A DNA stretch of 64,000 nucleotides. Source: an uncultured Flavobacteriaceae bacterium. GTDB taxonomy: Bacteria > Bacteroidota > Bacteroidia > Flavobacteriales > Flavobacteriaceae. A program made the translations under genes and the position numbers. The notes beneath the pieces are model-generated. The model saw only the letters and a program-made list of their open reading frames with translations, made no database searches and was not told the DNA's origin. Of this stretch, positions 18,411 through 27,313 are shown one piece after another. The stretch lies in NCBI GenBank assembly GCA_905381055.1, contig CAJPUR010000001.1:110168-174167 (forward strand), written 5' to 3'. Each line of letters starts with the position of its first letter. The first letter of the stretch is position 1.

Positions 18411-19322
18411 TTATAAATAATTAAAAAAACCTACTTCGTTCAGCTCATTTTTTAATTTTGAAAACTCATTTTCTGACAACTTCTTCAATGGTAATCTGGT
18501 TGGTCCGCAATCAATTCCAATTAATTTCATCATTGGCTTTCCTGCAACTATAGACCCACCGTATTTAATCATGGTTTCAATAATTTTAACAGAAACTAAT
18601 TGTTTTTTTCTTGCATCTTTAATTTTACCATTTTTAAAATTCTCAATTAAAGAGTTGTAAAGTTTTCCAAGAAAATTATATGTACTTCCAACCGCTCCAT
18701 TAACTCCAAAGCTTAGTCCTGCTAATAATACTTCGTCAAGACCATGTAAGATATTCCATTTATTATTATTAAGATTTATACAGCTTTGCATTTCCATGAA
18801 ATTATCATGAGTAAATTTCATGCCGTGAAAATTTGGAATTTTTTTAGAAGCTAAATTGATATAATCAACCATTGAAAACTCTACACCAGTAATGGATGGA
18901 ATATTGTAGTAGTAAAATGGTGTTTTATCTGCTTCAATTGAAATTTCTTTACAAAATTCGACTAAATCAGATGTATTGTTTGGTTTTAAGAACATTGGAG
19001 CCATAGTACTTATAGCATCAGCTCCAATTTTTTGAGCGTGATTTGCTAAAGTTTTTGATTGCTCAAGGGAGGTTGTGCCAACATGAATAATAATTTTAAA
19101 TTTAGCAGATTTTTGTTTTATCCATTCATTTGCGATTATAAACCTTTCTTCTATTGAAAGTGATAATCCTTCACCAGTTGTACCACATATGAAGACACCT
19201 TTTACCCCTGTTTTTTTTAAAAACTCCGAATAGTTAGGAATAATCATTGGATTTATTTTTCCAGTATTTCCCATTGGAGTGAAAGGAGCAGCTATTAATC
19301 CATTAATTTTTTCGATTGTCAT
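18411..19322 (-). CDS. nanA: N-acetylneuraminate lyase-type aldolase (DapA superfamily)
   Basis: A 303-residue class I aldolase of the DHDPS/NAL superfamily. GTTGEGLSLSIEER (47-60) is the NAL form of the pyruvate-binding loop; true DapA has GTTGE with Ser/Ala-Thr-Leu next. Tyr139 in YYYNIPSITGVEFS and the Schiff-base Lys169 in GMKFTHDNF also match NAL, as do GVNGAVGSTYNFLGK and GPTRLPLKKL near the C terminus, which resemble vertebrate and Bacteroides N-acetylneuraminate lyases. It would split N-acetylneuraminate (or a similar keto-deoxy acid) into pyruvate and an amino sugar or aldose. Alternatives such as KDG aldolase cannot be excluded. Neither NanE nor a sialidase is encoded nearby. Confidence 0.82.
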   Translation of the reverse strand: MTIEKINGLIAAPFTPMGNTGKINPMIIPNYSEFLKKTGVKGVFICGTTGEGLSLSIEERFIIANEWIKQKSAKFKIIIHVGTTSLEQSKTLANHAQKIGADAISTMAPMFLKPNNTSDLVEFCKEISIEADKTPFYYYNIPSITGVEFSMVDYINLASKKIPNFHGMKFTHDNFMEMQSCINLNNNKWNILHGLDEVLLAGLSFGVNGAVGSTYNFLGKLYNSLIENFKNGKIKDARKKQLVSVKIIETMIKYGGSIVAGKPMMKLIGIDCGPTRLPLKKLSENEFSKLKNELNEVGFFNYL

Positions 19323-19386
19323 TTAATGATTATAATTATTTGTTCAATATATAAATTAAATTATTATTTAACTATATATAATAAAA

Positions 19387-19416
19387 AACCCCCTAATTTA
19401 TAGGGGGAATTTTTTA
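19387..19416 (-). terminator. Rho-independent terminator after susD (works on both strands)
   Basis: Five C at 19389-19393 and five G at 19403-19407 form, with the flanking TA pairs, a 7-bp stem and a 5-base loop. It is preceded by six A and followed by six T, so it has a U-tract on both strands. It lies about 90 bases downstream of the susD stop and before the aldolase start at 19322, separating the two transcripts. This is the clearest terminator in the window. Confidence 0.85.
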
Positions 19417-19503
19417 TAACCAAATTTTAAAATTTATGAAAACTTTTAATAATTATGTTTCATTTGAATATTTAATCAAAAAAAGTGATTTTTTATTACT
19501 AAA

Positions 19504-20928
19504 TTAATTTATATCCCACCATACTTTTTTCACAATACTTCCAGGGGTAGTGGATACTTTTCCTAATGATGCAGAGTTATTACTTACTTCGGACCTTGGA
19601 TAAGGCAATTTTGTAGGTATTGAAGTTTCAACAGCTGCAGATGGGACTACTAATTGTGGGTAATCAAGTCTTCTCCATTCTGCCCAAGCTTCATAACCAT
19701 TCATATATAAAGCAATCCATTTTTGCATTCCTATTGATTCCTTCCAATTTGAAGAATTGTATGGTTGAGAGGAAATATAGGAATTAATTGCAGAATCATC
19801 TGTAATACCCCAATAGTTCATGGATGCTTTAATTGCATTTGCATATGCTGATTCAGCACTTCCACTAAGTATCCCTCTTTCATATGCTTCAGCAAGTAAA
19901 AATTGTACCTCAGCTAATGAAAAAATAACACTCGGACTTGTAGTCTGTCTTAAAGATTCATCAGGTCTTGAAGTAGTTGGTTTCAGTAATGTTGCTTCAT
20001 TATCGGTTAATCCATAAGGCATTCCAACAATAGAACCCGTCGTTGTTTCTTTTGAAAATTTATCTAGCCTAGGATCACTTTTACTACTAAGAGTAGTAAC
20101 AAGAAGTTCAGAAACACAAAAATCATCTCTACTATTTTGAACAACATCTCTCCATAATGGATTAGCTCTATCAGGAGTAGAATCAAAATTAAAAATAGCT
20201 TCTTCTGAAAGACTTGATATTAAATCAGTACTTGCAGCAGTAATATAGGTAGAAGCTGTTGATGGATCAGCATCAACAATTCTCATAGCTAGTCTTAGTA
20301 ATAAAGAGTGAGTATATTTTTTCCACTTTGCAACATCACCATTATAAATTATATCACCTTTAGCAAAAGAAGGTGAGTTAAGATCATAAGTTGAGGCAGC
20401 ACTCGAAAGTGTTGATAACATTGAATTATAAACAAGCTCTTGACTATCATATCCTGGAAGGTCATATTCAATATTTAGTGCCTGAGAGTAGGGGATATCA
20501 CCAAATCCATCAGTAAGAATCATAAATGTATGAACTTTCAGCACATCAATAATATTCTTTTGATTGATTTTAACCGGTTCAGCTATATCTTGAAGATCAA
20601 TTAATGACTTTGCAGTTTCTAACTCTTTTAGAACGTCAGTGTATAAGAGGGACCATGAACTGTCAAAAGTGTCTTCAGTAACGTCATATCGTGATTCCTC
20701 ACAATACTCATTTTGAGCCCAATATTGAACCATAAGCATTCCCCATTCAGCATTCATTGTTCTTCCATGAATTTCATCAAATAGTTGAAATTCAGCGTAT
20801 GAAAGTAAAGCAGAAGGATCCACCTTTGTTGCCGCATTAGGATCATCATTCAAATCATCGAAATCTGAACAACTATAATTAAATGTTAACAATATAGTTA
20901 GCGCGAAAATTAGTTTAAAATATTTCAT
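19504..20928 (-). CDS. SusD/RagB-like outer-membrane nutrient-binding lipoprotein
   Basis: A 474-residue SusD-family lipoprotein. The signal peptide ends at a lipobox with Cys20 (FNYSC), followed by the acidic SDFDDLNDDPN export-type stretch common to Bacteroidota surface lipoproteins. The body shows the TPR-like helices and the FSLAEVQFLLAEAYERG block typical of SusD-like proteins, and C-terminal WIALYMNGYEAWAEWRR. It forms the lid and binding surface over the SusC barrel encoded 20 bases upstream and captures an oligosaccharide or other large nutrient. The substrate cannot be read from the sequence; the following aldolase/symporter genes hint at a nonulosonic-acid-containing glycan. Confidence 0.92.
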   Translation of the reverse strand: MKYFKLIFALTILLTFNYSCSDFDDLNDDPNAATKVDPSALLSYAEFQLFDEIHGRTMNAEWGMLMVQYWAQNEYCEESRYDVTEDTFDSSWSLLYTDVLKELETAKSLIDLQDIAEPVKINQKNIIDVLKVHTFMILTDGFGDIPYSQALNIEYDLPGYDSQELVYNSMLSTLSSAASTYDLNSPSFAKGDIIYNGDVAKWKKYTHSLLLRLAMRIVDADPSTASTYITAASTDLISSLSEEAIFNFDSTPDRANPLWRDVVQNSRDDFCVSELLVTTLSSKSDPRLDKFSKETTTGSIVGMPYGLTDNEATLLKPTTSRPDESLRQTTSPSVIFSLAEVQFLLAEAYERGILSGSAESAYANAIKASMNYWGITDDSAINSYISSQPYNSSNWKESIGMQKWIALYMNGYEAWAEWRRLDYPQLVVPSAAVETSIPTKLPYPRSEVSNNSASLGKVSTTPGSIVKKVWWDIN

Positions 20929-20948
20929 GTCTTTTTTTCTTTAATAAG

Positions 20949-23900
20949 TTAAAATTTTGCTATTACGTTTAATCCAAAGGATTGAGTTGATGGAACTTGA
21001 GCATTTTCAAGACCTTGTCTATTCCCTGCACCTGTAATAATCTGTGGGTCTAAATAAGGTAGATCAGATGATAATATTCCAAGGTTTCTTCCGAATAAAC
21101 TGATGCTTAAATCTTCAACAGAAAGCTGGTTTGTTATACTTTCAGGTAAAGAATAACTTAATCTTAATTCTCTAAATTTTACGTAATCAGCGTCATATAC
21201 ATTCGGCGCAGCAACTCTCCATTTACTTTGATAATAGCCTTGAGGATCGATTCTCTGAGTATTTTCAGAGCCATCAGCTAAAACCCCAGGTAATACCATC
21301 CCATTAGCTCTTGTATCAGCTTCACCATTAAATGAAACAGTTTCAGGATGCATTCCAGAATACTTTGACCATTGAAGAGTAGTGGAATGAATTATACCTC
21401 CAACTTGAAAATCAATTAATGCAGATAAATTAAAATTTTTGTAAGAGAAAGAAGTTTTAAAACCTCCAACAGCATCTGCAATAGCAGAACCTAAATATTC
21501 TCTGTCATCAGTAAAAACATAAACTCCATCGTCTCCAACTATTTTATTACCATTTGAATCGTAAGTATAATTTTGACCAAATAAAGCCATGTATGGATAT
21601 CCTTCTTGAATTCTTAATGATGCAGCCCAAGTACCGCCCATAGCTAGATTTTCAACAACTGAATTCCCATCTTCATCTTTTAATAATGAAACAACCTCAT
21701 TATTAATAAAAGTTAAATTTAAACCTAAGTCCCAGCTAAAATCTCCAGTATCAATGGGGGAACCACCCAGTCCTAATTCAAAACCATAGTTTCTCATTTC
21801 TCCAGCATTTAGTAACCTGGATGTATAACCAGTAGGTGAGGGAGATGATACATTAAATATTTGATCTTTAGTAGTTCGATCATAATATGCAGCATCAATA
21901 AATAAACGGTTATCTAGCATTCTAATGTCAAAACCAAATTCGTATTCTGTTGTCAACTCATTTACTAAAGTTGGATTTTGTCTTGATTGCGGAACTCTAT
22001 ACAAAGGATTAGAGCCAAAATTTGGAGGCATTGGATTGAAAACGTCAGCTAAGCTATATGGAGAAGCATCGCTTCCAGCTTGGGCTACACTAGCTCTAAA
22101 CTTACCAAAATCAATTATACTGGAATCAATTATTTCAGAGAAAACAAAACTTAGAGAAGTTGAAGGGTAAAAATAGCTATTATCGTCAACTGGTAAAGTT
22201 GATGACCAGTCATTTCTAGCAGCAACATCTAAGTAAAGCATTCTTTTCCAACCTAAAGAAAAAGATCCATATACACTATTAATTCCTTTTTCAGAAATAT
22301 CATAGCTTGAATCATCAGCATAAGTAGTCAATGGACTTTCAGCAGAGTTTGCAATATTAAAAAATCCATCTATAACTAAGCCTCCTGATGAAGCAAGTGT
22401 TGTTCTTTTTCTAAAAGTTTTCATTCTATTTGCACCCAATAAGGCAGTAAGTTCAAAATCATCAAATGTATCAGAATAGTTTAATCTAACATCCATATTT
22501 GTTTCTTGAAAACGTCTCTCAATTTCTCTATATTTTGATAAATCAACAGATCTTAAGGGAATTCCCTCTCTTACGCTGAATTGATACCAATCAGTACTAA
22601 ACTGAGTAGATATTGATAAATTATCCATTAGATCGTATGAAAGATTCACATTTCCAAATAATCTATTTCTAAGGTCTTCTTGAAGAAAATTTTCACGAAC
22701 CCAATAAGGATTATCAAAATAGTTTGGTGCATAATTATAACTGATAAATTCCTTTGTATTTGGGTCAACAACTGGACCTACAGCATTCCATGTATATTGA
22801 TCTCCAAGACTGGTATTTTGTTGAGATTTTAGTCTATTAACATCCAATTGTGTTTGCCACCATTGAGTAAATGCCTGCATAGGATTTGAATTGTCATATC
22901 CGGTTGTATTTCTTTTTTCAGTTTTGGTATTTACATAATTAATTGAAATACCTGCTGTGAGTTTACTTGATAGATTGTAATTAGAATTAAATGTAATTGA
23001 ATTTCTTTCAAGTTTACCTCCAGGGTTAGTTCCTTTTTGGTCAAGGTTAGTATATCCTAATCTAAAGCTTCCATCTTCATTTGAACCTGATAAAGAAATA
23101 TTATTAGTTAAGCTAAGACCTGTATCAAAAAAATCACTGTATTCTGTTGGAGGAGCTACCCATGGCCTTGTTTCTAAATATTGTGAGGAATTAGGATCCC
23201 AAGAATCCCAGTGTCTTACTAATACATTTGGATCATACTTTGGGCCCCATGAGCCATCTTTTGGATAATTAGGATATAAATAAGTAGTTCCATTTTGAAT
23301 TAATTCAGAAAAACCGTGAGTATAATCACCATTAGTTGATCCACCACCATAAACTTGTTGTAAGGGAACTAGATTTGTTACATTGTCAAAAGTTACATTG
23401 GAATTTATAGTTATACCTAAACCTTTTTTAGTTTCAGAACCATCTTTAGTTACTATTAATATAACGCCATTTGCACCCCTTGATCCATAAAGTGCAGTGG
23501 CTGCAGCTCCTTTAAGAACATTTACTGTCTTAATATTAGAAGCATCTATATCAGAAGCCATATTTCCATAATCATAATCTCCACCTCCAAATCCTCTTTG
23601 TTGAGATGAATTTGAAAAATTACTATTGTTAATTGGTACACCATCAACTACAAATAATGGTTGATTATTTCCTAAAAATGAGTTAGATCCTCTAATTGTT
23701 ATTCTGGATGATCCACCGAGAGTTGATGGAGACCCTTGAATTTGGACACCTGCTATTTGACCTTGTAAAGCATTTACAATATTAGTTTCATTAGCATTTG
23801 TAATTGATTCACTGTCTACACTTTGAACTGCATATCCAATTGATCTATTTTCTTTAGCAGAACCTAAGGCAGTTACAATTATTTCATCCAAAATAAGATT

Positions 23901-24182
23901 TGGGGTTAGCTGTATATTTAAACTATTACTATCAACCAAAATTTGGGTGGGATTAAATCCCACTGAAGAAATATTTAGTGTAACTCCTTCAGATCCAACT
24001 TGAATAGCAAAATTTCCATCAAAATCAGTTACAACGCTATTGTCTGTCATTGACTCAGTTACTGAAACACCAGGAAGAGGAGCACCTTCGTCGTCCAAAA
24101 CAGTACCTTTGACCTCAAATTGAGCAAATATTGTGACTGGGAAGATCAGTAAACAAATTATTATAATTTTTTTCATATCCAT
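20949..24182 (-). CDS. SusC/RagA-like TonB-dependent outer-membrane receptor
   Basis: A 1077-residue TonB-dependent transporter of the SusC/RagA group. A signal peptide (to about residue 21, ending FAQ) is followed by a carboxypeptidase-regulatory-like domain (FEVKGTVLDDEGAPLPGVSV onward). After it come the TonB-box region, the plug domain with ALQGQIAGVQIQGSPS and the RIRGSNS-like RITIRGSNS motif, and the VLKGAAATALYGSRGANGVI block that defines the SusC group. The remainder is the 22-strand barrel, ending in Phe (NVIAKF) as outer-membrane proteins do. It imports the ligand captured by the SusD-like partner using TonB energy. No anti-sigma/ECF or hybrid two-component regulator is adjacent, so its control is not visible here. 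Confidence 0.94.
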   Translation of the reverse strand: MDMKKIIIICLLIFPVTIFAQFEVKGTVLDDEGAPLPGVSVTESMTDNSVVTDFDGNFAIQVGSEGVTLNISSVGFNPTQILVDSNSLNIQLTPNLILDEIIVTALGSAKENRSIGYAVQSVDSESITNANETNIVNALQGQIAGVQIQGSPSTLGGSSRITIRGSNSFLGNNQPLFVVDGVPINNSNFSNSSQQRGFGGGDYDYGNMASDIDASNIKTVNVLKGAAATALYGSRGANGVILIVTKDGSETKKGLGITINSNVTFDNVTNLVPLQQVYGGGSTNGDYTHGFSELIQNGTTYLYPNYPKDGSWGPKYDPNVLVRHWDSWDPNSSQYLETRPWVAPPTEYSDFFDTGLSLTNNISLSGSNEDGSFRLGYTNLDQKGTNPGGKLERNSITFNSNYNLSSKLTAGISINYVNTKTEKRNTTGYDNSNPMQAFTQWWQTQLDVNRLKSQQNTSLGDQYTWNAVGPVVDPNTKEFISYNYAPNYFDNPYWVRENFLQEDLRNRLFGNVNLSYDLMDNLSISTQFSTDWYQFSVREGIPLRSVDLSKYREIERRFQETNMDVRLNYSDTFDDFELTALLGANRMKTFRKRTTLASSGGLVIDGFFNIANSAESPLTTYADDSSYDISEKGINSVYGSFSLGWKRMLYLDVAARNDWSSTLPVDDNSYFYPSTSLSFVFSEIIDSSIIDFGKFRASVAQAGSDASPYSLADVFNPMPPNFGSNPLYRVPQSRQNPTLVNELTTEYEFGFDIRMLDNRLFIDAAYYDRTTKDQIFNVSSPSPTGYTSRLLNAGEMRNYGFELGLGGSPIDTGDFSWDLGLNLTFINNEVVSLLKDEDGNSVVENLAMGGTWAASLRIQEGYPYMALFGQNYTYDSNGNKIVGDDGVYVFTDDREYLGSAIADAVGGFKTSFSYKNFNLSALIDFQVGGIIHSTTLQWSKYSGMHPETVSFNGEADTRANGMVLPGVLADGSENTQRIDPQGYYQSKWRVAAPNVYDADYVKFRELRLSYSLPESITNQLSVEDLSISLFGRNLGILSSDLPYLDPQIITGAGNRQGLENAQVPSTQSFGLNVIAKF

Positions 24183-24455
24183 TGTATATTTAGTTATGTA
24201 TCTTACAAAGAACTCACGAAATTATACAATTAGAAAATTAACCCTTAATTCATTTTTTTAATTTTTTTTTATTTTTCTGTACTTAATAAAATTTCTAATG
24301 TTTTTTTAGTAATGTGGAGATTTTTACATTGAAAATTATAATAATTCTCAAAATATTTACATTTTATATAATATCTTGTATAAAAAAATCCTCTAAAAGT
24401 AATACTATTAAATACTTAATGAATTCTCATCTTTATTTTAACACAAAAGCTATTT

Positions 24456-25208
24456 ATGAACAAAGCACATTTTTACCTGGTCAGACTTCCCATAATATCT
24501 ATTGTCGTATTTTTCTTTTGTTTCATTATAGCTGCGATAATTTATCCTGGATCTCAAAAAGAAATTATTAAATATCAGTCAGAGGTTTACTCATTTACAC
24601 ATAATTTTCTTAGTGAATTGGGAAGTTTAAAGACCAATACAGATGAAACTAATCCAAAAATCATTAAAGTAGATAACACCCTTTCTATGATTCTTTTTAA
24701 TGGAAGTTTAATTTTAATTGGTGCAACCCTCATTCTCTTTTACGTTGAATTTAAAAAAGTATTCACTTTGATTGAAGATTCATATAAATCAAGAATTTAC
24801 GCAAAAATAACTTTACCAGTTGGGTTATTAGCTGGTTTTTTTTTTGCGGGTATTGGTTTTGTTCCACATGACCTTCATTTTGCTACTCATGTGTTTTTTG
24901 CAAATTCTGCTTTTTTAATCCTCTTCTTTCTTTGCATACTGCATAGTATTACAATTTATTATTCCAACTTTATCAGTAACAACTACGTTATTGGATATAT
25001 TTCCTTTTGTATTATGCTTTTAATTTATTTATATATTATATTTTTTGGCCCACAAATTGGACCAGGAAAAATATTTAATGAAAAAGAACTGATTTTGCAG
25101 GTTGTTTCACAAAAATTTATTGTTCTAACATTTATGGCCGCAATATTACATCAAGTCTATGGATTCAATAAAATTATCGTTAGTGCAAAAAAAACCCCTA
25201 CTATTTAG
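24456..25208 (+). CDS. Multi-pass membrane protein, DUF998-like
   Basis: A 250-residue integral membrane protein with about six hydrophobic helices. Helix one (PIISIVVFFFCFIIAAIIY) is followed by a loop with YSFTHNFLSELGS, which resembles the H/F-x-LS-x-LG motif of the DUF998 family. A central helix contains GLLAGFFFAGIGFVPHDLHF. No enzymatic motif is visible and no function is assigned. The start is ATG at 24456. The stop codon TAG at 25206-25208 lies inside a terminator hairpin that is shared with the tRNA gene on the other strand. The gene is monocistronic, with 273 bases to the divergent SusC gene in which I see only AT-rich and poly-T tracts. Confidence 0.72.
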   Translation: MNKAHFYLVRLPIISIVVFFFCFIIAAIIYPGSQKEIIKYQSEVYSFTHNFLSELGSLKTNTDETNPKIIKVDNTLSMILFNGSLILIGATLILFYVEFKKVFTLIEDSYKSRIYAKITLPVGLLAGFFFAGIGFVPHDLHFATHVFFANSAFLILFFLCILHSITIYYSNFISNNYVIGYISFCIMLLIYLYIIFFGPQIGPGKIFNEKELILQVVSQKFIVLTFMAAILHQVYGFNKIIVSAKKTPTI

Positions 25209-25218
25209 TAAGGGTTTT
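25187..25218. terminator. Bidirectional terminator between membrane-protein gene and tRNA-Ser
   Basis: AAAACCCCTACT and AGTAAGGGTTTT form a stem with one C/A mismatch and a 4-base ATTT loop. The minus strand ends in eight U, a good terminator for the tRNA-Ser transcript that ends at 25231. The plus strand has only four U. The stem contains the stop codon of the 24456-25208 gene. Confidence 0.7.
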
Positions 25219-25230
25219 AAAAGAATTACG

Positions 25231-25315
25231 CGGAGAAAGAGGGATTCGAACCCCCGGAGGTGTGACCCTCAACAGTTTTCAAGACTGCCGCATTCGACCA
25301 CTCTGCCATTTCTCC
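25231..25315 (-). tRNA. tRNA-Ser (anticodon UGA)
   Basis: An 85-nt type II tRNA. The minus strand begins GGAGAAA and ends TTTCTCC plus discriminator G, giving a perfect 7-bp acceptor stem. The anticodon stem-loop GCAGT-CTTGAAA-ACTGT places UGA at 34-36. A long variable arm (GAGGGTCACACCTC) and the T-arm GGGTTCGAATCCC are present, as expected for serine. The 3' CCA is not encoded, which is usual in this phylum. It reads UCA and other UCN serine codons. Confidence 0.96.
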
Positions 25316-25325
25316 TAAAGACGTC

Positions 25326-25333
25326 CAAAGATA
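25326..25333 (-). promoter_or_regulatory. -7-like promoter element of tRNA-Ser
   Basis: On the minus strand this reads TATCTTTG, an exact TAnnTTTG match, 10 bases before the first tRNA nucleotide. That would give a very short 5' leader. A TTG at -33 is not seen. Confidence 0.5.
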
Positions 25334-25412
25334 CATCCTTTTTTTAGTTTTAAAATTTTTTTAATTGTTTAAAATTTAATCTTTAACTTGACAAATTGTT
25401 ATTCTTGTTACT

Positions 25413-26174
25413 ATGTATTTAGAAAATCCACTTGAATATATATTGGTAATTATTGTTGGATTCATAGCAGGATCAATTAATACCCTAGCTGGAGGTGGAT
25501 CATTATTAACATTGCCAACCTTAATTTTTTTAGGTCTTCCTCCAACTGTTGCTAATGCAACTAATAGGATTGGAATTCTCTTTCAAGCAACCAGTGCAGC
25601 AGCTGGATATGCAAGTAAAGGAGTAACTAATTTCCCGTTTAACATATACATGGGTATTTCTGCTTTATTTGGATCTGTTATCGGTGCAAAAATTGCAATT
25701 GAAATAGATGGTCAACTTTTTAATAGAATTCTAGCAATTATTATGGTTATAGTTCTTTTATTTATAATATTTAAACCCAAACAAAAAGAAAGCCTGATTA
25801 ACGAAAGATTGACTGGGAAATATTTATTTATATCCATAATAGCTTTTTTTTTTATAGGAATTTATGGAGGATTTATTAATGCTGGTATTGGTATTGTTAT
25901 TATGATTTTTTTAAATAGTTTTAATAAATTAACTCTTGTTAAGTCTAACGCGACTAAAGTATCTCTGGTTTCCATCTACACTTTTGCTGCAGTAGTTTAT
26001 TTTGCGATAAATAATAAGATTGATTGGAAAGTAGGTTTTATTTTGGCTATTGGTATGTCTTTAGGTGCATGGCTATCAAGTAGATGGTCAGTTGATAAAG
26101 GAGATAATATAATAAAAGTTTTTATGATAATCGTTATTTCTATAATGTCTATTAGGTTATGGTTTTTCTCATGA
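25413..26174 (+). CDS. TSUP family membrane permease (TauE/SafE-like)
   Basis: A 253-residue inner-membrane protein with about eight hydrophobic segments and the two internally repeated signatures of the TauE/SafE (TSUP) family. The first is FIAGSINTLAGGGSLLTLPTL in helices one and two; the second is FFIGIYGGFINAGIGIVIM in the second half. The family exports sulfite, sulfonates or related organic anions, or acts in import of some; substrate cannot be told. It is monocistronic and converges with ribB with no base between the two stop codons. Confidence 0.9.
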   Translation: MYLENPLEYILVIIVGFIAGSINTLAGGGSLLTLPTLIFLGLPPTVANATNRIGILFQATSAAAGYASKGVTNFPFNIYMGISALFGSVIGAKIAIEIDGQLFNRILAIIMVIVLLFIIFKPKQKESLINERLTGKYLFISIIAFFFIGIYGGFINAGIGIVIMIFLNSFNKLTLVKSNATKVSLVSIYTFAAVVYFAINNKIDWKVGFILAIGMSLGAWLSSRWSVDKGDNIIKVFMIIVISIMSIRLWFFS

Positions 26175-27308
26175 TTAATAATTAATATATTTAATTATTT
26201 CTAATCCATATCCAGTTATACCAACCCTTCTAGATTGTTTGTTATTACTTATAATTTTTAGTTTTTTTATCCTTATATCATGTAAGATTTGTGCACCAAT
26301 TCCATAATCTTTTAAATCCATTTTTAAAGGTGGTATTTTGGAAATTTCTCCTTTTTTTTGAAGTTTTTTAAGTTCAGCTATTCTTGAAATTAAATTTTCA
26401 GAATGTTGTTCTTGATTAATAAATAAAATTGCTCCTTTTTTTTCTTCATTAATTAAATTAAAAATTTTGTCTAGGCTATTATTTGAGTAACCAGTTAAAA
26501 TACCTAAAATATCGTTACTCATTTGAGACGAGTTTATTCTTGTTAGAACAGATTCATTATCTTTCCATTCTCCTCTGGTTAGCGCTATATGTACCTGATT
26601 ATTTGTTGTTTGTTGATATGCTCTTAGTCTGTATTTTCCATATTTTGTCTTAATTTCAGTATCTTGTCGTTTAAGAATTAAACTGTCATGTTGCATTCTG
26701 TAGGCAACTAAATCCTCAATAGTTACAATTTTTAAACTAAACTTTTTAGCTATTTTCTTTAAATCAGGCAATCTAGCCATTGTCCCATCATTATTCATTA
26801 TTTCAACAATTACCCCTGCTGGTTTCATACCTGCAAGTCTAGCAAAATCAATTGCTGCTTCAGTGTGACCAGTTCTTCTAAGTACTCCTCCCTCTTTTGC
26901 TATTAAAGGAAAGACATGTCCGGGTTTTAAAAATTGAAAAGATTTAGATTTGGGATTTATTAATGCTTTAATTGTTTTTGCTCTATCAGTTGTTGAAATT
27001 CCAGTCGTGATTCCTTCAGCCTTTAAATCAACCGAAATTGTAAATGCTGTATCAAGAGGATCAGTAGAATTATCAACCATTCTTTCAAGTTTAAGTTCTT
27101 TACACCTTTTCTCACTCAAAGGGGTACAAATTAAACCCCTACCATGGGTTGCCATAAAATTAATTTTTTCAGATGTAATCATCTCTGCAGCAGCAACAAA
27201 ATCCCCTTCATTTTCTCTGTCATGATCGTCAACAACTATTATAATCTCTCCTTTTTTTATAGATTTTATTGCACTTTCAATAGTGTCAAGTTTTATTTTA
27301 TTTTCCAT
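26175..27308 (-). CDS. ribB: 3,4-dihydroxy-2-butanone-4-phosphate synthase with degenerate GTP cyclohydrolase II domain
   Basis: A 377-residue RibBA-architecture protein. Residues 1 to about 204 form an intact RibB domain: DDHDRENEGD (27-36) holds the metal-binding acidic residues, with THGRGLICTPL (54-64) and RRTGHTEAAIDF (144-155), so it should make 3,4-dihydroxy-2-butanone 4-phosphate from ribulose 5-phosphate for riboflavin synthesis. Residues 205-377 are related to GTP cyclohydrolase II (DYGIGAQIL and RRVGITGYGLEI). However, the zinc-binding Cys cluster of RibA (CLTGD...RCDCG) is replaced by a Cys-free stretch at 243-261, and the catalytic GRGIGL is replaced by QHSENLI. The RibA half is therefore probably inactive or structural. 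It is the last gene of the ftsK operon, 5 bases after the permease gene. Confidence 0.9.
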   Translation of the reverse strand: MENKIKLDTIESAIKSIKKGEIIIVVDDHDRENEGDFVAAAEMITSEKINFMATHGRGLICTPLSEKRCKELKLERMVDNSTDPLDTAFTISVDLKAEGITTGISTTDRAKTIKALINPKSKSFQFLKPGHVFPLIAKEGGVLRRTGHTEAAIDFARLAGMKPAGVIVEIMNNDGTMARLPDLKKIAKKFSLKIVTIEDLVAYRMQHDSLILKRQDTEIKTKYGKYRLRAYQQTTNNQVHIALTRGEWKDNESVLTRINSSQMSNDILGILTGYSNNSLDKIFNLINEEKKGAILFINQEQHSENLISRIAELKKLQKKGEISKIPPLKMDLKDYGIGAQILHDIRIKKLKIISNNKQSRRVGITGYGLEIIKYINY

Positions 27309-27313
27309 TAATA

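Noticed and set aside
19436..19507. 23-codon ORF between susD and its terminator
   Set aside because: Overlaps the susD stop on the other strand, composition is what random AT-rich DNA gives, and no regulatory context is visible.
24183..24455. 273-base gap between susC and the membrane-protein gene examined for RNA or regulatory elements
   Set aside because: Only poly-T and AT-rich sequence seen; no hairpin with convincing stem, and no -7 element matching TAnnTTTG.
24314..24571. 85-residue ORF upstream of and overlapping the DUF998-like gene
   Set aside because: It overlaps the start of a convincing membrane-protein gene in another frame, has no family motif and is low complexity.
25159..25347. 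62-residue plus-strand ORF reading RRKRDSNPRRCDPQQ
   Set aside because: It is the well-known spurious translation antisense to tRNA-Ser; the tRNA structure explains the sequence fully.
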